Positions 43,809-52,488 of a DNA stretch of 64,000 nt are shown in pieces. Origin of the DNA: Cupriavidus phytohabitans (lineage in GTDB: Bacteria; Pseudomonadota; Gammaproteobacteria; Burkholderiales; Burkholderiaceae); assembly GCF_000426345.1 (NCBI RefSeq), contig NZ_AUFE01000030.1, positions 1 to 64,000 on the forward strand, in the 5' to 3' direction. The stretch's first letter is position 1. Each line of letters begins with the position of its first letter. The position numbers and the translations under genes are program-made. The notes under the pieces are model-generated. The model saw only the letters and a program-made list of their open reading frames with translations, was not told the origin of the DNA and ran no database searches.

Positions 43809-44420
43809 ATGCGCGGAAAATTCATCACCTTCGAAGGCATCGACGGCGCCGGCAAGAGCACCCATATCGAATGGGTGGCGGGGCGGCTGCGCGCGCGCCC
43901 CGGCATTCCCGCCGTGGTCACCACCCGCGAGCCGGGCGGCACGCCGCTGGGCGAAGACCTGCGCCAGCTGCTGCTGCACCGGAAAATGCACCTCGAGACC
44001 GAGGCGCTGCTGATGTTCGCGGCGCGGCGCGAGCATATCGCCGAGGTCATCGCGCCCGCACTGGCGCGCGGCGAATGGGTCATCTCGGACCGGTTTACCG
44101 ATGCCACCTTCGCCTACCAGGGCGGGGGCCGGGGCCTGCCGAGGCAGCGGCTCGAAGTCCTGGAAGACTGGGTGCAGGACGGCCTGCAGCCGGACCTGAC
44201 GCTGCTGTTCGACGTGCCGCTGGAAACCGCCAGCGAGCGGCTGGCCGGGGCGCGTGAACCGGACAAGTTCGAGGCGGAATCGCGCGCGTTCTTCCAGCGC
44301 ACCCGCGATGAGTACTTGCGCCGTGCTGCCGCGGCGCCGGGGCGCTTCCGCGTGATCGACGCCACGCGCAGCATCGAGGCGATCCGCGAGGAACTTGGGC
44401 AAATCATCGCAACCCTTTAA
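43809..44420 (+). CDS. tmk: thymidylate kinase
   Basis: A 203-residue dTMP kinase. The P-loop is FEGIDGAGKSTHIEWV; the DR motif is in SDRFTDATFAYQGGGRGL, and the LID-region Arg residues follow. It makes dTDP for DNA synthesis. The start at 43809 is 7 bp after the mltG stop and in the usual context; the frame is open further upstream but only shadows mltG. Confidence 0.95.
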   Translation: MRGKFITFEGIDGAGKSTHIEWVAGRLRARPGIPAVVTTREPGGTPLGEDLRQLLLHRKMHLETEALLMFAARREHIAEVIAPALARGEWVISDRFTDATFAYQGGGRGLPRQRLEVLEDWVQDGLQPDLTLLFDVPLETASERLAGAREPDKFEAESRAFFQRTRDEYLRRAAAAPGRFRVIDATRSIEAIREELGQIIATL

Positions 44421-44528
44421 TCGATCTGGCAGCACTATATGCGGATGATGATGACGAAGCCCCCGCGCTGCCATAACCCGATTTTCTAAGCCAACACGTC
44501 AAAGATCGCGGCTAACCCACTGATTCAC

Positions 44529-45542
44529 ATGCTCTATCCCTGGCAGAAGGAAGACTGGCAACGTCTCGGCATCCTGCGCGAACGGCTCCCGCATGCATTG
44601 CTGATCCATGGCCAGCAAGGCATCGGCAAGCGCGACCTGGCCCTGCATTTCGCGCAAGGGCTGCTGTGCGAGGCACCGCGTCCCGACGGCCAGCCCTGCG
44701 GCCAGTGTTCGGCGTGCCACTGGTTCAGCCAGGGAAACCACCCCGATTTCACTGTCGTGCGCCCCGAGGCGCTGGATGCCTCGGCCGAGCCCGATACCGA
44801 TGAAGGCGGCAAGAAAAAGGCGCCGAGCAAGATCATCCGCATGGAGCAGGTGCGTGCGCTGATCGATGCGGTGGGCGTCGGCACGCACCGCGCGGGCCTG
44901 CGTGTGGTGGTCGTGTATCCGCTCGATGCGCTGCAGACCGAGGGCGCCAACGCGCTGCTGAAGACGCTGGAGGAACCGCCGCCGTCGACCGTATTCCTGC
45001 TGGTGACCGACCGGCTCGACCGTATCCTGCCGACCATCCTGTCGCGCTGCCGCCAGTTCTCCATGCAACGCCCGGCGCCGGAGGCCGCGCTCGCGTGGCT
45101 GCAAGGCCAGGGGGTTGCCGATGCGGAGGCCCAGCTGGCGCAGTCGGGCGGGTCGCCGCTGACCGCGCTGCACGCGGCCGAGGCCGAGGAGCAGCCGCTG
45201 CAACGCCTGCTGGTCAGTCAGCTGGGGGCGGGCGCCGCGTTCGACGCCTCTGCCGCCGCCGAACAACTGCAGAAGCTGCCGGTGCCCGCCGTGCTTGGCA
45301 TCCTGCAGCGCTGGACGTACGATCTGCTGAAGCTGCGGCTGGATGTCGCCGGCGGCACCGCGCCGCGCTACTTCCCCAAGGAGCGCGCCGCGCTGGCGCG
45401 CTGCGCCGGTGCTACCGACGCGCACCGGCTGCAGGCCTATGCCGCGCGGCTGACCGCGCATCGCCGCAGCGAGAACCATCCGCTGGCGGCAAGGCTGGTG
45501 ATGGAGGCAGTATTCCTGGAGTACCGGCAGCTGTTCCGATAA
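44529..45542 (+). CDS. holB: DNA polymerase III subunit delta-prime
   Basis: A 337-residue clamp-loader subunit. It has the P-loop-like HGQQGIGKRDLALHFA, four zinc-binding cysteines (CEAPRPDGQPCGQCSACHWF), the SRC motif in ILSRCRQFSM and the helical collar domain. As in relatives it is unlikely to be an active ATPase. It lies 108 bp after tmk; this gap holds no clear element beyond a short GGCAGC/GCTGCC inverted repeat. Confidence 0.93.
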   Translation: MLYPWQKEDWQRLGILRERLPHALLIHGQQGIGKRDLALHFAQGLLCEAPRPDGQPCGQCSACHWFSQGNHPDFTVVRPEALDASAEPDTDEGGKKKAPSKIIRMEQVRALIDAVGVGTHRAGLRVVVVYPLDALQTEGANALLKTLEEPPPSTVFLLVTDRLDRILPTILSRCRQFSMQRPAPEAALAWLQGQGVADAEAQLAQSGGSPLTALHAAEAEEQPLQRLLVSQLGAGAAFDASAAAEQLQKLPVPAVLGILQRWTYDLLKLRLDVAGGTAPRYFPKERAALARCAGATDAHRLQAYAARLTAHRRSENHPLAARLVMEAVFLEYRQLFR

Positions 45543-45605
45543 GGCAGCGCCATTGCAGCACAAAGCCATAACAACAAGCAGCATCGTCATTCAGGGGGGT
45601 CAACC

Positions 45606-46010
45606 ATGAACACTGCAGCGACCGGGGCGCCACCGACCGCCCCGCTGGGCGCTCCGACCGGCAGCGGGGCGGCATCGCGTCCCAATGTGCTGTCGTTGTC
45701 GATCAAGGACCAGGCCGGTCTGTACGCGGCCTATATGCCGTTCCTCGCACGCGGGGGCATTTTCGTGCCGTCGAACAGGCCATTCCGGCTGGGCGAGCAG
45801 GTGTTCCTGGTGCTGTCGCTGCTGGACCGGCCGCAGAAATACCAGATCGCGGGCCAGGTGGCCTGGATCACTCCGGCGGGCACGCCGATGAAGACCCCCG
45901 GCGTCGGCGTACACTTGCCCGACGACGACAACGGGCGCAACCTGCGCCGCGCGGTGGAGGAAATCCTGGGCAAGCTGCTGGAGTCCGGGCGCCCCACACA
46001 AACCTTATGA
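45606..46010 (+). CDS. PilZ domain protein
   Basis: A 134-residue PilZ-type protein following holB, as in Pseudomonas and many relatives where PilZ is needed for type IV pili. The core FLARGGIFVPSNRPFRLGEQ and GVGVHLPDDDN are visible. The canonical c-di-GMP-binding RxxxR and DxSxxG motifs are not evident, as in the pilus-biogenesis PilZ itself, so it may not bind c-di-GMP. GGGGGG lies 6 bases before the ATG. Confidence 0.85.
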   Translation: MNTAATGAPPTAPLGAPTGSGAASRPNVLSLSIKDQAGLYAAYMPFLARGGIFVPSNRPFRLGEQVFLVLSLLDRPQKYQIAGQVAWITPAGTPMKTPGVGVHLPDDDNGRNLRRAVEEILGKLLESGRPTQTL

Positions 46011-46045
46011 AGTGCGAAAACAGTTTCGCAATCCATTGATTGTTA

Positions 46046-46570
46046 ATGAATTCTTCCCGTTTTTCGCTGCGTATTGCCGAGCCCCGCGATCTGCCGGGCA
46101 TCGTCGCGATCTATAACAGCACCGTGCCCTCGCGCATGGTCACCGCCGATACCGAACCCGTTACCGTGGCCTCGCGCCAGGCGTGGTTCGACGCCCACCA
46201 GCCCGGGCGCCGCCCGCTCTGGGTGTGCGAGGATGCCGACGGCCGCATGGCTGGCTGGATGAGCTTTTCCGATTTCTACGGCCGCCCGGCCTATGGCGGC
46301 ACCGCCGAGGTCTCGATCTACCTGGACGCAGAACGCCGCGGCCAGGGGCTGGGCCGCTACCTGCTGCAGCAGGCCATCGACCACGCGCCCGCGGTCGGCG
46401 TGAATACGCTGCTCGGCTTCATCTTTGGCCACAACGCTCCCAGCCTGGGCCTGTTCGCCGCGATGGGCTTTACCCGCTGGGGCGACCTGCCGCGCGTGGC
46501 GGTGCTGGACGGCGTCGAGCGCGACCTGATCATCCTCGGCCTCCGCGTGGATGACGGGCAGCAGGCCTGA
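46046..46570 (+). CDS. GNAT-family N-acetyltransferase (phosphinothricin acetyltransferase-like)
   Basis: A 174-residue GNAT protein. It opens with LRIAEPRDLPGIVAIYNSTV, then has SRQAWFDAHQPGRRPLWV and the acetyl-CoA loop RRGQGLGRYLLQQAI, the pattern of the Pat/YwnH group that acetylates phosphinothricin or methionine sulfoximine. ATG 46046 is chosen; a TTG two codons earlier is possible. The leader is AT-rich and has no good ribosome-binding site. It interrupts the commonly adjacent pilZ and tatD genes. Confidence 0.87.
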   Translation: MNSSRFSLRIAEPRDLPGIVAIYNSTVPSRMVTADTEPVTVASRQAWFDAHQPGRRPLWVCEDADGRMAGWMSFSDFYGRPAYGGTAEVSIYLDAERRGQGLGRYLLQQAIDHAPAVGVNTLLGFIFGHNAPSLGLFAAMGFTRWGDLPRVAVLDGVERDLIILGLRVDDGQQA

Positions 46571-46607
46571 ACGGCCGAAGATCAGTGCCGAGGACAAGAG
46601 ATTTCCC

Positions 46608-47402
46608 ATGTTTGTTGATTCCCACTGCCATATCGATTTCCCCGAGCTGGCCGCGCGCCTGCCCGAACTGCTGGAAAACATGCGCGCCAACCAGGTCACG
46701 CATGCGCTGTGCATCTCGGTGACGCTGGAGGACTTCCCGCGCGTGCTGGCGCTGGCCGAGCAGCATCCCAACCTGTATGCCTCGGTCGGCGTGCATCCCG
46801 ACTATGAAGAGGGGGAAGACCCATCCGTCGAGCGTCTGGTTGAGTTGTCGGCGCACCCGCGCGTGGTCGGCACCGGCGAGACCGGGCTGGACTACTACCG
46901 ACTCAACGGCCGCAGCATCGCCGACATGGAATGGCAGCGCGAACGCTTCCGCAACCATATCCGCGCGGCGCGCCAGACCGGCAAGCCGCTGATCATCCAT
47001 ACCCGCTCGTCCGCAGACGATACGCTGCGCCTCATGCGTGAGGAGAACGCGGGCGAAGCCGGCGGCGTGATGCATTGCTTTACCGAGACCTGGGACGTCG
47101 CCCGGCAGGCGCTGGACCAGGGCTTCCATATCTCGTTTTCCGGCATCGTCACCTTCAAGAGCGCCGCCGATTTGCAGGAGACCGCGCGCAAGGTGCCGCT
47201 CGACCGCATGCTGATCGAGACCGATTCACCCTACCTGGCGCCCGTGCCGTACCGCGGCAAGACCAACGAGCCGGCCTGGGTGCGCCACGTAGGCGAGTTC
47301 ATTGCGCAACTGAGAGGGGTGCCGGTGGCGCAGGTGGCTGAGGAGACGACGGAGAATTTCTTCAACCTATTCAGGCATATCGACAGGAATGCTCATGTTT
47401 GA
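46608..47402 (+). CDS. tatD: TatD-family metal-dependent hydrolase
   Basis: A 264-residue TIM-barrel hydrolase. Metal ligands are in FVDSHCHIDF, the Glu of VGTGETGLDYYR, His in IIHTRSS and GVMHCFTETW, and Asp in LIETDSPYLAPVPYRGK. TatD proteins are 3'-5' DNA exonucleases/deoxyribonucleases in known cases. The start at 46608 is fixed by MFVDSHCHID. Its stop overlaps the start of the ankyrin gene. Confidence 0.92.
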   Translation: MFVDSHCHIDFPELAARLPELLENMRANQVTHALCISVTLEDFPRVLALAEQHPNLYASVGVHPDYEEGEDPSVERLVELSAHPRVVGTGETGLDYYRLNGRSIADMEWQRERFRNHIRAARQTGKPLIIHTRSSADDTLRLMREENAGEAGGVMHCFTETWDVARQALDQGFHISFSGIVTFKSAADLQETARKVPLDRMLIETDSPYLAPVPYRGKTNEPAWVRHVGEFIAQLRGVPVAQVAEETTENFFNLFRHIDRNAHV

Positions 47403-48153
47403 CCTGAAGTTTTTCCGCCGCGCCGCCGGCGCAGTGGTGCTGGCCGCGGCCACGCTGGCGCAGGCCGCGCCCGCCGATGACATGCGCAAGGCGGTCGAGT
47501 TCGACGACGCCAATACCGTCAAGAAGCTGCTGGCCAAGGGCGTCGATCCCAATATCGCCGACAGCCGCGGCAACCCGGTGCTGGTGCTGGCGCTGCGCGA
47601 GAAGTCGCTCAAGGCGGCAACGGTGCTGATCCGCGCCAAGGACATCGACTTCGACAAGGCCAACCCCGCCGGGGAGACCCCGCTGATGATGGCGGCGCTG
47701 CAGGGCCAGCTCGATATGGTCAAGCTGATGGTCGACGAGATGGAAGCCGAGATCAACAAGACCGGCTGGACCCCGCTGCACTATGCCGCCACCAATGGCC
47801 ATGACAACGTGGTCAAGTACCTGGTCGACCATGCCGCGTATATCGACGCGGAGTCGCCCAACGGCACCACGCCGCTGATGATGGCCGCGCGCGCGGGGCA
47901 TATCGAGACCGTCAAGCTGCTGCTGGACGAAGGCGCCGACATGCGCCTGAAGAACCAGCAGGGCATGACCGTGATCGACTTTGCCGAGCGCTACAACCAG
48001 GCCGAGATCGCCAATGGCCTGAAGTCGCGCTGGCAGAAGCTCTATCCGCAGACGCCGATCGTGCCGGCGCCGCCGCTGAAGGCGCCCACCGGAACGCCGG
48101 GCGGCCAGCGTCCCGCCAACGCCCCGGCCGCGCCGCAGACCAAGGGCTGGTAA
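47395..48153 (+). CDS. exported ankyrin-repeat protein
   Basis: A 252-residue protein. An N-terminal signal peptide (MFDLKFFRRAAGAVVLAAAT, cleavage near AQA-APADD) is followed by about five ankyrin repeats, for example NKTGWTPLHYAATNGHDNVV and NGTTPLMMAARAGHIETVKL. The Pro/Ala-rich tail is probably unstructured. It should mediate protein contacts in the periplasm; the partner is unknown. ATG 47395 lies 7 bases after AGGA and overlaps the tatD stop. Confidence 0.88.
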   Translation: MFDLKFFRRAAGAVVLAAATLAQAAPADDMRKAVEFDDANTVKKLLAKGVDPNIADSRGNPVLVLALREKSLKAATVLIRAKDIDFDKANPAGETPLMMAALQGQLDMVKLMVDEMEAEINKTGWTPLHYAATNGHDNVVKYLVDHAAYIDAESPNGTTPLMMAARAGHIETVKLLLDEGADMRLKNQQGMTVIDFAERYNQAEIANGLKSRWQKLYPQTPIVPAPPLKAPTGTPGGQRPANAPAAPQTKGW

Positions 48154-48166
48154 GGAGCGCCCCGGC

Positions 48167-48574
48167 ATGGATGCTGCGCCAGCCCCGGCCGCGCCGGGCC
48201 GCCTGCGCCAGTGGGCACGGCGGCTCAAGGCCAGCTTGCTGACACTGTGGTTCTGCAGCCGCCACCCCGGCACGCCGCGGGGCGCGCGGCTGCTGGCGGT
48301 GCTGGTGGTCGGCTATGCCTTTAGCCCGATCGACCTGATTCCCGATTTCATCCCGGTGCTGGGCTACCTCGACGATGTCGTGCTCGTGCCGCTGGGCATC
48401 TGGCTCGCTTTGCGGATGATTCCGCCCGTGGTCACCGAGGAATGCCGCGGCCGCGCCGAGGCCTGGCAGGCCACCCATGCGCAACGGCCGCGCAATCGCG
48501 CGGCCGCCGTGGTCATCGTGCTGCTGTGGGTCTTGCTGGCATGGCTGGCGTGGCGCTGGCTGGCGCCGCGCTGA
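48167..48574 (+). CDS. YkvA family (DUF1232) membrane protein
   Basis: A 135-residue protein. The DUF1232 core is LLAVLVVGYAFSPIDLIPDF then IPVLGYLDDV, and a C-terminal hydrophobic helix ends the protein. The function is unknown. It is 13 bp after the ankyrin gene and convergent with egtB. An 11-bp unit is tandemly repeated over its stop codon. Confidence 0.85.
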   Translation: MDAAPAPAAPGRLRQWARRLKASLLTLWFCSRHPGTPRGARLLAVLVVGYAFSPIDLIPDFIPVLGYLDDVVLVPLGIWLALRMIPPVVTEECRGRAEAWQATHAQRPRNRAAAVVIVLLWVLLAWLAWRWLAPR

Positions 48575-48594
48575 CACCGCGCTGACACCGCGCT
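48566..48594. repeat. 11-bp tandem repeat across a stop codon
   Basis: CCGCGCTGACA occurs twice, followed by CCGCGCT. The first copy contains the TGA stop of the YkvA-family gene. Confidence 0.8.
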
Positions 48595-48611
48595 AGAACG
48601 CAGGGCAGCGC

Positions 48612-49901
48612 CTAGACGTCGTCCGCCAGCCGCACGCCCGTGAACTGCCAGCGCTGGTGCGGGTAGAAGAAGTTGCGGTAGGTTGCCCGGATATGCGATT
48701 CGGGCGTGACGCACGACCCGCCGCGCAGCACCATCTGGCTGCTCATGAACTTGCCGTTGTACTCGCCGAGTGCGCCGGGGTTCGGGCGGAAGCCGGGATA
48801 AGGAAGGAAGGCGCTGCCGGTCCATTCCCAGACATCGCCGAACATCTGGCGCAGCACGCCCGAGGTGTTCTGCCGGTCCGGCAGCGGCCGCAGCGCGCGG
48901 CCTTCGGCAAAATTCCCGGTCGCCGGCAGGCTGCGCGCGGCGTGCTCCCATTCCGCCTCGGTCGGCAGCCTCCGCTCGGCCCAGCGTGCAAAGGCTTCGG
49001 CCTCGTAGAAGCTGATATGGGTGACCGGGCTGTCCGGATCGACCGGATGCATGCCGCGCAGCGTCATCTGCCACCACGTGCCTTCGCGCGCTTCCCAGTA
49101 CAGCGGCGCCTGGATGCCTTGCTCGCAGGCCCAGCGCCAGCCGTCGGACAGCCACAGGCCGGCGGTCTGGTAGCCGCCGTCATCGATGAACTCGAACCAC
49201 TGGCGGTTGGTGACCGGGTGCGAGCACAGCGTGAACGGCTGCAGGTAAACCTTGTGGCACGGCCCCTCGCAGTCGAAGGCAAAGCTCTCGCCGCGATGGC
49301 CGATCTCGACCACGCCGCCGTCGAAGCCGATCCAGTCGGGCGCCGGGCGCGGGTCCGCGATCACCGGCTCGGGCAGCTCCGGCGCGAAGGCCGGCCGCAG
49401 CGGATTCTGCGCGAACAGGTGCAGGATGTCGGTCAGCAGGAGTTCCTGGTGCTGCTGCTCGTGCTGCAGGCCGAGCGTGATCAGCGCGGCCTCGGCGTCG
49501 GTCTGGGCGCTGCCGAGCAGCGCCATCATCGACTCGTCCACGGCCTCGCGGTACGCCAGCACCTCGTCCAGCGACGGGCGCGTCAGCAGACCGCGCTGCG
49601 GGCGTGGATGGCGCGGGCCGACTGCCTCGTAATAGGAGTTGAACAGGTAGCGGTAGTCCGGGTCCACCGGCTCATAGTCGGGGAGGCGCGCGGCCAGCAC
49701 GAATTCCTCGAAGAACCAGGTGGTGTGCGCCAGGTGCCATTTTGCCGGGCTGGCGTCGTCCATCGACTGCACGGTGGCATCGGCATCGGACAGGTCGGCT
49801 ACCAGCGTCTCGGTGCTGGCGCGGACGTGGCGATACTGCGAAAGGAGGGCAGGTTCGTGCGGGGGATGGAGGGCGGCGGCGGGCAACAGGGCTGAAGTCA
49901 T
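48612..49901 (-). CDS. egtB: ergothioneine biosynthesis protein EgtB
   Basis: A 429-residue iron(II)-dependent sulfoxide synthase. The N-terminal DinB-like domain carries WHLAHTTWFFEEF and the iron-binding HxxxHxE in LQHEQQHQELLLTDILH. The C-terminal FGE-sulfatase domain has RRLPTEAEWEHAARSL, VWEWTGSAFLPYPGF and RGGSCVTPESHIRATYRNFF. It joins a thiol to trimethyl-histidine. The usual partner egtD (histidine methyltransferase) is not beside it: its downstream neighbour is the convergent YkvA gene. Confidence 0.93.
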   Translation of the reverse strand: MTSALLPAAALHPPHEPALLSQYRHVRASTETLVADLSDADATVQSMDDASPAKWHLAHTTWFFEEFVLAARLPDYEPVDPDYRYLFNSYYEAVGPRHPRPQRGLLTRPSLDEVLAYREAVDESMMALLGSAQTDAEAALITLGLQHEQQHQELLLTDILHLFAQNPLRPAFAPELPEPVIADPRPAPDWIGFDGGVVEIGHRGESFAFDCEGPCHKVYLQPFTLCSHPVTNRQWFEFIDDGGYQTAGLWLSDGWRWACEQGIQAPLYWEAREGTWWQMTLRGMHPVDPDSPVTHISFYEAEAFARWAERRLPTEAEWEHAARSLPATGNFAEGRALRPLPDRQNTSGVLRQMFGDVWEWTGSAFLPYPGFRPNPGALGEYNGKFMSSQMVLRGGSCVTPESHIRATYRNFFYPHQRWQFTGVRLADDV

Positions 49902-50106
49902 GCGGGCTCCCGGGGATGGATCGATCGATGACTGCAGGCGGCCGGCCGGCGCGTCCTTGCTGGCTGCGCCAGTGCCGCCAATGGCACGCGGGGCGCCGTA
50001 GCGCCCCGAACCATCATAGACCCGATCCGTTGCCGGGGCGAGCAGGCGCCGTCCTACACGGTGCGCCGCGGCCCGCTGGCTTCAGTCAGCCATTGCGGCA
50101 AGCCAT

Positions 50107-50727
50107 TCAGGCAGCCAGCCGGGTGGCGTCGTTCAGCGCCGCGACTTCGGTACGGGCGCTGGCCAGCCCGGCTTCGCGGAACTCCGGACCCATGGCCAGG
50201 CCGTGGGCACGCACGTAAGTGATGTCGGTGATGCCGAGGAAGCGCAGCACCACGTCGACAGTGACTTCGTGCAGGTCCAGCGCATTCGCATCCTGGCGCA
50301 CGCCGCCGCGCGACGACACCACGATCACGCGCTTGCCGCCTGCCAGGCCGACCGGGCCGTTCTCGGTGTACTTGAAGGTGCGGCCAGCCTGTGCGATGCG
50401 GTCGAACCAGGCCTTGAGCTGGCTCGGGATGCCGAAGTTGTACTGAGGCACGCCCAGCACCAGCACGTCGGCGGCGAGGAATTCGGCCAGCAACTGCTCG
50501 GTGCGCTCCAGCTCGGCTTGCTGCACGGCGCTCAGGCCATCCTTGGGACCGCCCAGCACCGGGAGCAGGTTGCCCGACAGGTGCGCCGGCGCATCCTGGT
50601 CCAGGTCGCGCACGGTGACCTTGGCCTCCGGGTTGGCTGCGACCAGGTCGGCCACCACGCTGGCGGTCAGGTTGCGGGAAACGGAGTTGTCGCCGAGGAC
50701 GCTGGAATCGATCTGCAGGATGTTCAT
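50107..50727 (-). CDS. azoR: FMN-dependent NADH-azoreductase
   Basis: A 206-residue flavodoxin-fold quinone/azo reductase. It begins MNILQIDSSVLGDNSVSRNL with the phosphate-binding SxxxxS, and has LGVPQYNFGIPSQLKAWFDR and the second flavin loop VVSSRGGVRQ. It reduces quinones and azo compounds with NADH and FMN. ATG 50727 follows GGAGATAGAC. It is divergent from a LysR regulator, the standard arrangement for a regulator and its target. Confidence 0.92.
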   Translation of the reverse strand: MNILQIDSSVLGDNSVSRNLTASVVADLVAANPEAKVTVRDLDQDAPAHLSGNLLPVLGGPKDGLSAVQQAELERTEQLLAEFLAADVLVLGVPQYNFGIPSQLKAWFDRIAQAGRTFKYTENGPVGLAGGKRVIVVSSRGGVRQDANALDLHEVTVDVVLRFLGITDITYVRAHGLAMGPEFREAGLASARTEVAALNDATRLAA

Positions 50728-50764
50728 GTCTATCTCCACGAAGGGGCGGTTGCGATGGAGGAAA

Positions 50765-50787
50765 GATACTGGCTGGCCATTGGTATC
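50765..50787. promoter_or_regulatory. candidate LysR-box between azoR and its regulator
   Basis: GATAC-N13-GTATC, an interrupted inverted repeat containing a T-N11-A pattern, lies in the 118-bp divergent gap. It is the most symmetric element there. Confidence 0.4.
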
Positions 50788-50845
50788 GGTAGTGAGGCAA
50801 AATGCAAATGATTGTTCTATCGATGCAACGCCACGCCAAACCGTC

Positions 50846-51793
50846 ATGCAAGACCTCAACGACTTGTCCCTGTTCGCGCAGGTGGTGGAACACGGCAGCT
50901 TCTCGGCCGCCAGCCGCGCCACCGGCGTGCCCAAGTCGCGCCTGAGCCGGCGCATCGCCCAGCTGGAGCGCGACCTGGGTGTGCAGCTGCTGCGGCGGAC
51001 CACGCGGCAGGTGCGCGTGACGCCGCTCGGCGAGTCGTTCTACGAACGTTGCCGCGCCATGCTCAATGAAGCCGAAGCCGCGCGCCAAGTGATCGAGCAG
51101 GCGCGCGAGCAGCCCGGCGGCACACTGCGCGTGAGCTGCCCGGTGGCGATTGCACAGATCCTGCTGGCGCCGGCCATCGGGCATTTCATGCGGGCCAACC
51201 CCGCGGTGCGGATCGAGCTGGAGGCCACCAACCGGCGTGTCGACGTGATCGCGGAAGGCTTCGACCTCGCGCTGCGAGTACGCGAGGTGATGGAGGACTC
51301 AAGCCTGGCCGTGCGCACCTTCGGCGAGAGCCAGCTGATGCTGGTGGCGAGTCCCGGGCTGCTCGACAGCATCGGCCGGCCGCGCACGCCGCAGGCGCTC
51401 GACGGCATGCCCGGCGTGGGCCAGCACCCGCATGACGGCAAGCACGTCTGGACGCTGCGCTGCAAGCCCGGCGAGACCATCCAGATCGCCTACGACCCGC
51501 GCCTGGTCACCGATGAATTCGCGCTGCTGCGCGAGGCCGCGATCGCCGGCGTGGGCGTGGCCATGCTGCCGCGCATGTACTGCCGCGACGCCATCGACAG
51601 CGGCCAGCTTGAACTGCTGCTGCCCCAATATGAGATGCCGGTCGGCACGCTGCATGCGGTCTTCCCGTCGCGCAAGGGCGTCACGCCGGCGACCCGGCGC
51701 TTCCTCGATTTCCTGGGCGAAATCCTGCCCGAGTGCGCGCGCAAGGCCGGCATGGTCGAAGCGAGGCAGCCGGCCATGCACAGGGTGGTCTAG
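50846..51793 (+). CDS. LysR-family regulator, probably of azoR
   Basis: A 315-residue LysR regulator. The HTH is FAQVVEHGSFSAASRATGVP-KSRLSRRIAQLE and an effector domain follows. The gene is close in type to the large AaeR/DsdC-like group that pairs with quinone or aromatic stress genes. ATG 50846 begins MQDLNDLSLFAQVVEHGSF, the family start; upstream sequence is rejected. Divergence from azoR suggests redox or quinone-responsive control. Confidence 0.88.
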   Translation: MQDLNDLSLFAQVVEHGSFSAASRATGVPKSRLSRRIAQLERDLGVQLLRRTTRQVRVTPLGESFYERCRAMLNEAEAARQVIEQAREQPGGTLRVSCPVAIAQILLAPAIGHFMRANPAVRIELEATNRRVDVIAEGFDLALRVREVMEDSSLAVRTFGESQLMLVASPGLLDSIGRPRTPQALDGMPGVGQHPHDGKHVWTLRCKPGETIQIAYDPRLVTDEFALLREAAIAGVGVAMLPRMYCRDAIDSGQLELLLPQYEMPVGTLHAVFPSRKGVTPATRRFLDFLGEILPECARKAGMVEARQPAMHRVV

Positions 51794-52014
51794 CGCCACC
51801 GACTTGCCGGGTACGTCTGGCGCGATCGGCAAGAGCGCGGATGCGGCACCCGGACTATGGCCTTGGGTCATCGGCGCAGCGCAGGTAAGTCTGACAATTG
51901 CGGCTTTACCTTCACGCCGGCTCGCACTAAGGTACAGGGGCGGCAGCCAGCGCGTGAGGGTAAAGGCGCATGGAAGCCGGACCGTTCCCGTACAACTCGG
52001 CAAGGAGAATGGCC

Positions 52015-52434
52015 ATGGGTGGCTCTCAGGGTTCCCAGGATTTGGGCAAGGCGTTGCTGCGCATCGTGCTTGGCGTGCTGATTCTGATGCACGGCATCGC
52101 CAAGGTGACCGGCGCATCCGGCATCGGTTTCGTGTCGAAGGTGGTCGCCGATGCGGGATTGCCGGCCTGGGTCGCCTATGGTGTCTATATTGGCGAGCTG
52201 CTGGCGCCGATCCTGCTGATCATCGGGTTGTGGAGCCGGCTGGCGGCGGTCGTCGTCGCCGCCAACATGCTGTTCGCGATGTTCCTGGTGCACAGCAAGC
52301 AGTTCGGCATGCTGGCCGATACCGGCGGCTGGGCGCTGGAGCTTCAGGGCATGTACCTCGGCGCAGCACTGGCCGTGGCTCTGCTGGGCGCTGGCCGGCT
52401 CAGCGTGGGCGGCATCAGCGGGAAGCTCAACTAG
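52015..52434 (+). CDS. DoxX-family membrane protein
   Basis: A 139-residue protein with four hydrophobic segments (ALLRIVLGVLILMHGIAKV, VAYGVYIGELLAPILLIIGL, AVVVAANMLFAMFLVHSKQF and a last one). DoxX proteins act in thiol/redox or membrane homeostasis; the substrate is unknown. ATG 52015 is chosen since AAGGAG is 7 bases upstream, against ATG 52009 with only one base of spacing. Confidence 0.85.
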   Translation: MGGSQGSQDLGKALLRIVLGVLILMHGIAKVTGASGIGFVSKVVADAGLPAWVAYGVYIGELLAPILLIIGLWSRLAAVVVAANMLFAMFLVHSKQFGMLADTGGWALELQGMYLGAALAVALLGAGRLSVGGISGKLN

Positions 52435-52488
52435 CTCCCTGTGGGGCAGGCGCCGCGGAAGCATGACCGTGGCCTCTGGAGACGTATC

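Noticed and set aside
44421..44528. Possible RNA gene between tmk and holB
   Set aside because: Only a weak GGCAGC/GCTGCC pairing is present; there is no conserved fold, promoter or terminator that I can support.
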